A DNA stretch of 10,234 nucleotides, from NCBI GenBank assembly GCA_030640485.1, contig DAOWJG010000042.1, positions 1 to 10,234 on the forward strand, written 5' to 3'. Below the pieces are notes generated by a model. It searched no databases. It was not told where the DNA came from and saw only the letters and a program-made list of their open reading frames with translations. The stretch is from Dehalococcoidales bacterium. Lineage in GTDB: Bacteria; Chloroflexota; Dehalococcoidia; Dehalococcoidales; UBA5760. Positions 6,080 through 10,234 of the stretch are shown piece after piece. A program made the translations under genes and the position numbers. Position 1 is the first letter of the stretch, and every line of letters begins with the position of its first letter.

Positions 6080-7006
6080 TTATCGGAACACCTTCTCCGG
6101 TTGCCACTGCCGGCTTTCCGGGTTGAAGCGTAGCACACCCAAGAAGTAGCCGTCAAGGCTATAGGCACGGCAGCTTTTAGGAGAAGAGCCAGCTACGGGG
6201 TCCAGTTGGGGATCGTCGATTTCCTGACTACTAACACTATTCTCCAAGACCAAGGGGCGCCCATTCTGTATGAGCCGTTCCGTATCGTCATTAACGATGA
6301 TGGCGGACCAGTTTAAGAGTACAGTATCTATGGGATGAATAAAGTGGTGCCAGTAGCCATAGTGGCAGGCATCCTCAAACTGGGTTAATGAGACTGCATC
6401 CTTGATATCAAAAATACCGCAACGTAAGCGGGTTAAGTTTTTTAGGTTGGCGCCGCAACCCAGCACCTGCCCTAAATCATGAGCTAAGGAGCGGATATAG
6501 GTGCCCTTACCGCAGACTACTTCGATCATGGCTAGTGGCGGTTGCCAGTCTGTAAACTCCAAACGGTAGATTCTGACTGGTCGGCTTTTCCTCTCAACCT
6601 GGATGCCGGCGCGTGCTAACTGGTAAAGCCGCTTACCCTGATGTTTCACCGCACTATACATTGGTGGCTTTTGTTGTATCAGGCCACAAAAAGAGGCAAG
6701 CGCTGACTTAAGCTGCTCCTGGCTAATGCCGGACGGGTCTCCCCGCTGAGTAATCTGGCCACTGGCGTCATAGGTATCGGTAGCCACCCCCAGTTCAATC
6801 TGGGCTTGATAGACCTTAGTCGTATCTACCAGGAACTCCACAACCCGTGTTCCCTGGCCCAGGCAGATAGGCAGTACCCCGGTTGCCTCAGGGTCGAGGG
6901 TGCCGGCATGCCCGACACGCCGTTCTCCGGTCAGTCGCCTTACCATGGCTACAGTGCTAAAAGATGTCCTACCCCGGGGTTTATTAATGTTTAAGATGCC
7001 ATCCAC
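6080..7006 (-). CDS. truB: tRNA pseudouridine(55) synthase
   Basis: TruB isomerises U55 of the tRNA T-loop to pseudouridine and also acts as a tRNA folding chaperone. The 308-residue protein opens with GILNINKPRGRTSF (3-16). GHAGTLDPEATGVL (32-45) contains the catalytic Asp38. KVYQ (64-67) carries the tyrosine that stacks on the target base. QKPPMYSAVKHQGKRLYQLAR (112-132) and GKGTYIRSLAHDLG (166-179), with the active-site Arg172, complete the set. The remaining ~110 residues are a more variable C-terminal part, where other TruB enzymes carry a PUA-like domain. The start is GTG at 7006: a stop codon lies seven codons upstream in frame and no other start fits. The ribosome site before it is weak. 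It follows rbfA by about 73 bases, in the usual order after infB-rbfA. Confidence 0.96.
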   Translation of the reverse strand: MDGILNINKPRGRTSFSTVAMVRRLTGERRVGHAGTLDPEATGVLPICLGQGTRVVEFLVDTTKVYQAQIELGVATDTYDASGQITQRGDPSGISQEQLKSALASFCGLIQQKPPMYSAVKHQGKRLYQLARAGIQVERKSRPVRIYRLEFTDWQPPLAMIEVVCGKGTYIRSLAHDLGQVLGCGANLKNLTRLRCGIFDIKDAVSLTQFEDACHYGYWHHFIHPIDTVLLNWSAIIVNDDTERLIQNGRPLVLENSVSSQEIDDPQLDPVAGSSPKSCRAYSLDGYFLGVLRFNPESRQWQPEKVFR

Positions 7007-7079
7007 AGTAAATCTCGATGTCGGTTAGGATTGCTATCGCCAGTGACTTGATTAGCAAGCTCCGAGACGCTGTCCGCAA

Positions 7080-7448
7080 TCAAGCCTCAGGCTGGTCGGG
7101 AGTGTTGTCTTTAGTGACCTGGTCAATTAACTGTAAGATATGGTCTCCCTGCTTAATAGACTCATCCCAACAAAAGCTCAGTTCGGGAATACGTCGTAAC
7201 TTAAGATGTCGAGCCAGCTCTTTACGAAAGAAACCTGAGGCAGCTATAAGGACATTCAGTATCTCTTGCTTTTCGGCTTCATCACCTAGATGACTGACGA
7301 ATACCTTGGCATGTCTCAGGTCGGGAGAAGTGGTGACCTCAGTCACGGCCACAAAGGTGTCAAGTCGAGGGTCTTTGACTTGATGCTGAAGTAGTTCACT
7401 GAGTTCACGACGGATGAGCTTGTTTACCTGCTCGATGCGATGCGCCAT
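7080..7448 (-). CDS. rbfA: 30S ribosome-binding factor A
   Basis: RbfA is a small KH-fold protein that binds immature 30S subunits, assists 16S rRNA 5'-end processing and is needed for cold adaptation in bacteria. The chosen product has 122 residues (family about 115-135) beginning MAHRIEQVNKLIRREL, the typical N-terminal helix. VTEVTTSPDLRHAKVFVS (around 35-52) is the family signature strand-turn-strand, and LARHLKLRRIPELSFCWD is the conserved second half. Two ATGs are possible. The one at 7454 directly abuts the TAAGGA site, with no spacing. The one at 7448 has six bases and is preferred. The gene starts 24 bases after infB ends, in the same operon. The short acidic C-terminus is ordinary. 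Confidence 0.95.
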   Translation of the reverse strand: MAHRIEQVNKLIRRELSELLQHQVKDPRLDTFVAVTEVTTSPDLRHAKVFVSHLGDEAEKQEILNVLIAASGFFRKELARHLKLRRIPELSFCWDESIKQGDHILQLIDQVTKDNTPDQPEA

Positions 7449-7454
7449 AATCAT

Positions 7455-7460
7455 TCCTTA
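7455..7460 (-). promoter_or_regulatory. rbfA: Ribosome binding site deciding the rbfA start
   Basis: TAAGGA on the minus strand ends immediately before the ATG at 7454 and six bases before the ATG at 7448. Only the second spacing suits initiation, so the 122-residue product is favoured over 124 residues. Confidence 0.6.
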
Positions 7461-7472
7461 TTCTAGTACCGC

Positions 7473-9308
7473 TTATTGCTTAAGCTCCTTGCGGAAGAAC
7501 TCTAGTATATCGCCAACTTGAAAGTCACTAAAATCTTTAACACCCACACCACACTCGTAGCCTGCGGCTACCTCCTTCACATCGTCCTTGAAGCGCTTGA
7601 GGCTGCTAACCGTAGATTCAGACACCAACTGTTCCCCACGCCGTAGCCTAACGGAGACCCCACGACTTACTCTGCCCTCAGTGACGTAGACACCAGCGAT
7701 CTTTTCCTTCCTGCTGACGGAAAAGATATCTCGTACCTCAGCTCGTCCCTGAATAACCTCAACGTAGGAAGGTTCTAACATACCTTTAAGGGCGCTACTC
7801 ACATCGTTTATCAAGTCGTAGATCACCTTATAAGAACGGATGTTTACTCCTTCTTTCTCAGCTAGTCGTCGGGCTCCTGGCTGAGAGCCAACACCAAAAC
7901 CAATGATTACCCCCTTAGACGCAATCGCCAGCATAACGTCACTCTCGGTGGTATTACCGGCGCCGCTATGGATAACTCTAACGTGGACTTCCTCGGTGCC
8001 TAAGTCCTGTAGTGAACTCCTTATCGGTTCAATGCTGCCTTGAACATCAGCTTTGAGAATGATATTAAGCTCCTTTACTCGTCCGGCATTGATCTGGTCA
8101 TAGAGATTGCTGAGATTAACTGATTTTGGCTCTTGCTGCCTCTCTTCTAGCCGTTTCTGAATTAATTTCTGTGCCTGGCTTTCGCTGGCCACCGCGGTCA
8201 GAATATCTCCTGCTTGGGGTACGCTACCTAGGCCCAGGATTTCAACCGGAGTCGCTGGCGCGGCCTTCCTCACCCGTTTGCCCATGTCATTAAACATAGC
8301 CTTTACCCGGCCCCAGGTGGCGCCAACTACTATGGTATCCCCCAGTCTTAAGGTCCCTTCATGAACCAGCGCCGTAGTCAGTGGTCCTTTAGTCTTGTCC
8401 ATCTTGGCTTCAATAACTACCCCGGCTGCTGGCTGAGAGGGATTGGCTCGAAGCTCCTCCATCTCAGCTACCAGCAGGAGGTTATTCAGTAGCTCAGGGA
8501 TGCCTGTTTTCTCTTTAGCCGAAATTGGAATACAGATTACATTGCCACCCCAGTCTTCAACAAGCAAGTCGGTATCAGCCAGCTGCTGTTTAACCGTCTC
8601 CGGGTTAACATCAGGCTTGTCAATCTTATTTATCGCTACGACTATAGGCACGCCGGCGGCCTGGGCATGGTCGATAGCCTCCAGGGTCTGCGGCATTACT
8701 CCGTCATCAGCAGCAACAACTAGAATGACGATGTCGGTTATCTGGGCACCACGAGCGCGCATGGCGGTAAAGGCTTCATGCCCCGGCGTGTCCAAAAAGG
8801 TAACCTTTTGCCCATCAACCTCTACCTGATAGGCACCAATATGCTGAGTTATACCGCCGGCTTCAGTTGCCATGACATTGGTCTCACGAATAGCATCTAG
8901 GAGTCGGGTCTTGCCGTGATTAACATGACCCATAATGGTAACTACCGGGGGGCGTGGCTTTAGACCTTGGCGTAGCTCATCATGGAGACGTTGCCCCTTT
9001 TTAATCTCGCTGATCACACTGGCTAACTTTCGAGTTGCGTGAGGCTTCGGGATCACCTTGTAGTCAAGGGCTGAGGCTACCGCTGCCGCAGCTTCGTAGT
9101 CAATGACCTGGTTGATATTGGCCATAATGCCGTTTCTCATCAGATGTTTGATAACATCTATAGCGGTAACCTGCATGAGGTCAGCCAGTTCACGTACGCT
9201 TAGGGTGGGCGGAATCTCGATGGAATGTGTCGCCACCGATGGAGAACGACCACGCTGCCCTTTACCGGTAGGGTTCAAAGTCTTACCCGAATTAACTGTT
9301 CTTGCCAT
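7473..9308 (-). CDS. infB: Translation initiation factor IF-2 (short form)
   Basis: IF-2 is the GTPase that places initiator fMet-tRNA on the 30S subunit and promotes subunit joining. The 611-residue protein has a brief basic N-terminus (1-27) and an IF2N domain (about 30-85). The G domain has P-loop GHVNHGKT (127-134), [12 protein letters not shown] (151-162), DTPGHEAF (173-180), NKID (227-230) and SAK (263-265). EF-Tu-like domain II, domain III and the C-terminal fMet-tRNA-binding domain, which ends [20 protein letters not shown], follow. The P-loop has Asn130 where GHVDHGKT is the usual motif. The long charged N-terminal region of many bacteria (E. coli has 890 residues) is missing, as in other short IF-2 forms. 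The ATG at 9308 is preceded by AAGGAG (7-base spacing) and overlaps ylxR by 17 bases. Confidence 0.97.
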   Translation of the reverse strand: MARTVNSGKTLNPTGKGQRGRSPSVATHSIEIPPTLSVRELADLMQVTAIDVIKHLMRNGIMANINQVIDYEAAAAVASALDYKVIPKPHATRKLASVISEIKKGQRLHDELRQGLKPRPPVVTIMGHVNHGKTRLLDAIRETNVMATEAGGITQHIGAYQVEVDGQKVTFLDTPGHEAFTAMRARGAQITDIVILVVAADDGVMPQTLEAIDHAQAAGVPIVVAINKIDKPDVNPETVKQQLADTDLLVEDWGGNVICIPISAKEKTGIPELLNNLLLVAEMEELRANPSQPAAGVVIEAKMDKTKGPLTTALVHEGTLRLGDTIVVGATWGRVKAMFNDMGKRVRKAAPATPVEILGLGSVPQAGDILTAVASESQAQKLIQKRLEERQQEPKSVNLSNLYDQINAGRVKELNIILKADVQGSIEPIRSSLQDLGTEEVHVRVIHSGAGNTTESDVMLAIASKGVIIGFGVGSQPGARRLAEKEGVNIRSYKVIYDLINDVSSALKGMLEPSYVEVIQGRAEVRDIFSVSRKEKIAGVYVTEGRVSRGVSVRLRRGEQLVSESTVSSLKRFKDDVKEVAAGYECGVGVKDFSDFQVGDILEFFRKELKQ

Positions 9309-9600
9309 CCTTTGACTCCTTGAGGACGTCTTTACTATATTTCATAAGCTGTTCTCGATTCTCTTTAGTAATAGTAGTTCGCAGAGTATAATCTAGCCGA
9401 TTACCCTTTATCCCAGCCTCCCAGCACTCTAGGTTCTTACATAAATAAGCACCACGCCCTGGCTTCTTGCCATCGGTATCAACCTCTATACTGCCGTTGG
9501 CAATACGAACCATGCGTATTAGCTCTCGTTTCGGTCTTACCTGGCGGCAAGCCACGCAGGTGCGTTGTGGTATATACTGGCTAATACCCTTCCTCCCCAT
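9292..9600 (-). CDS. ylxR: YlxR (DUF448) family nucleic-acid-binding protein
   Basis: YlxR is a small basic protein encoded between nusA and infB in many bacteria; it binds nucleic acid and has been linked to RNase P and transcriptional regulation in other species. The 102-residue product contains [22 protein letters not shown] (from residue 11), with the paired cysteines at 15 and 18, and GRGAYLC around residue 50, the two family signatures. The ATG at 9600 is preferred. A TTG immediately before it in frame would add one residue, and the next in-frame start is past the RTC motif. The gene overlaps the end of nusA by 20 bases and infB by 17, so translation is probably coupled. No strong ribosome site stands upstream of the ATG, which fits coupling to nusA. 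Confidence 0.93.
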   Translation of the reverse strand: MGRKGISQYIPQRTCVACRQVRPKRELIRMVRIANGSIEVDTDGKKPGRGAYLCKNLECWEAGIKGNRLDYTLRTTITKENREQLMKYSKDVLKESKDGKNS

Positions 9601-10234
9601 CAATTTCTAGGGTTTCTGGCGTCCGGCGGAGTTTCTTAATCTTAATGCCGTCCTCAACATTTCCTTTACCGGAAACGCCCCTCTTTTTTTTCTTCTTCGG
9701 TTTAGCCCCTGGCTTAATCACCGGTGTCGGGATTACAATATCTTCAGCAAACTTAATCCCCGCTTTTTCCTTTATAGGCTTAGCATCAACGGCGGCTAAC
9801 GGCTCGGTGACTTCTTCAGCTTTCTCGGCTGCCTTGGTGGTCTCTACAGAGACTGAAGTTGGTTCCTCAATAACTGGCACTGCGGTAGCTGGTGTCTCAG
9901 CAGGAAGCTCCTCACTGGCTATAGCCCCTTCTTCCGTTTCGGTGACTAAGGACTTGGCTTCCGCCTCAGCTTCTGAAGCGCTCTTGATATCAATCCGTAG
10001 CCCACTAAGTTTAGCGGCCAGCCTGACGTTCTGTCCCTCCTTGCCGATGGCTAGGGAGAGCTGGTTATCCGGCACAACTACAGTCGCTGTCTCTCCCTCA
10101 TCATTCACGGTAACACTTATTACTTGGGCTGGACTGAGGGCATTGGTAATAAAGGCAGGCTTATCCTGGTTCCACAAGACAACATCTATCTTCTCGCCAT
10201 TTAGCTCATTGACGATATTCTGTATCCTGATACC
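9581..10234 (-). CDS. nusA: Transcription termination/antitermination factor NusA, C-terminal part (5' end outside window)
   Basis: NusA binds RNA polymerase and nascent RNA, modulating pausing, termination and antitermination. The frame is open from the window edge; 217 residues are visible before the TAG at 9581. Visible residues 1-21 ([19 protein letters not shown] and on) are the end of KH1. [11 protein letters not shown] (31-41) leads into KH2, with the GxxG loop as GKEG (64-67) in [21 protein letters not shown]. From about residue 86 the protein turns into a ~130-residue tail: Glu/Ala/Pro/Thr-rich, then a basic cluster (KPKKKKKR), then an acidic end. The tail is low-complexity and probably disordered, unlike the structured acidic repeats of E. 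coli NusA. A start at the in-frame TTG 10177 is not credible because KH1 homology continues upstream. The basic cluster is encoded by a slippery A run (9691-9683). It heads the operon with ylxR, overlapping it by 20 bases. Confidence 0.93.
   Translation of the reverse strand, partial: GIRIQNIVNELNGEKIDVVLWNQDKPAFITNALSPAQVISVTVNDEGETATVVVPDNQLSLAIGKEGQNVRLAAKLSGLRIDIKSASEAEAEAKSLVTETEEGAIASEELPAETPATAVPVIEEPTSVSVETTKAAEKAEEVTEPLAAVDAKPIKEKAGIKFAEDIVIPTPVIKPGAKPKKKKKRGVSGKGNVEDGIKIKKLRRTPETLEIDGEEGY
9658..9689 (-). promoter_or_regulatory. nusA: Candidate programmed -1 frameshift element in nusA
   Basis: The minus strand has the heptamer A-AAA-AAG (9689-9683) in the reading phase of the dnaX slippery site. 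Five bases later a possible 7-bp hairpin follows: CGTTTCC (9677-9671) pairing with GGAAATG (9664-9658), one G-U pair and a 6-base loop. A -1 slip would add five residues and then stop at TAA (9668-9666), removing about the last 30 residues. Slippage itself is not shown; Lys codons make such words by chance. Confidence 0.3.

Noticed and set aside
7007-7079. Extra small gene between rbfA and truB
   Set aside because: The 73 bases contain no frame with a ribosome site and start codon, and the truB frame is closed by a stop seven codons upstream of its GTG.
8443-8829. 128-codon plus-strand frame opposite infB
   Set aside because: It is a Ser/Ala-rich shadow of the IF-2 G domain; the antisense strand has intact GTPase motifs.
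1-10234. Mobile element, prophage, CRISPR array, tRNA or rRNA gene
   Set aside because: Reading both strands showed no transposase-like product, no regularly spaced repeats, and no cloverleaf or rRNA-like sequence; all long frames are accounted for by housekeeping-type genes.

Overview
The window looks like a chromosomal core-gene region of a bacterium, most likely Chloroflexota of the class Dehalococcoidia. The signs are the classical nusA-ylxR-infB-rbfA-truB order, a short (611-residue) IF-2 with almost no N-terminal extension, a 50-residue DUF5679-type zinc ribbon (a family I associate with Dehalococcoidia), and bacterial sigma70-like promoters and strong Shine-Dalgarno sites. The taxonomic call is an inference from gene content. 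No rRNA, tRNA, CRISPR array, insertion sequence, phage gene or attachment site is visible, and no gene-free stretch reaches 300 bases.

Layout. Only the first gene, the 3' part of dapA (1-533), lies on the plus strand. Everything else is on the minus strand and is best read from right to left. The translation/transcription operon comes first: nusA 3' end (cut by the window edge), ylxR and infB overlap one another by 17-20 bases. rbfA follows infB after 24 bases, and truB follows rbfA after about 73 bases. Next, a consensus -35 with an A/T-rich -10 region and a very strong ribosome binding site drive a small DUF5679-like zinc ribbon gene (5817-5969). Then comes a three-gene inositol-lipid cluster: myo-inositol-phosphate synthase (ino1), a PimA-like GT4 glycosyltransferase, and a CDP-alcohol phosphatidyltransferase resembling phosphatidylinositol-phosphate synthase. 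After a promoter-like gap comes purA. Finally, a strong promoter and a leader of about 145 bases precede a tryptophan-rich zinc-ribbon membrane protein gene (677-1141), which converges on dapA.

How the genes work together. NusA, YlxR, IF-2, RbfA and TruB serve transcription elongation/antitermination, translation initiation, 30S maturation and tRNA modification. Ino1, the phosphatidyltransferase and the glycosyltransferase form a plausible linear route: glucose-6-phosphate to inositol phosphate, to phosphatidylinositol phosphate, and (after a dephosphorylation not encoded here) to a glycosylated phosphatidylinositol, as in mycobacterial PIM synthesis. DapA (lysine/peptidoglycan precursor) and PurA (AMP synthesis) are housekeeping enzymes.

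I saw no clearly new defence or mobile system. The points most worth a second look are the mycobacterial-style inositol-lipid cluster, a dnaX-like slippery heptamer with a correctly spaced hairpin in the nusA tail, the Trp-rich zinc-ribbon membrane protein with its leader, and an Asp-to-Asn change in the IF-2 P-loop.
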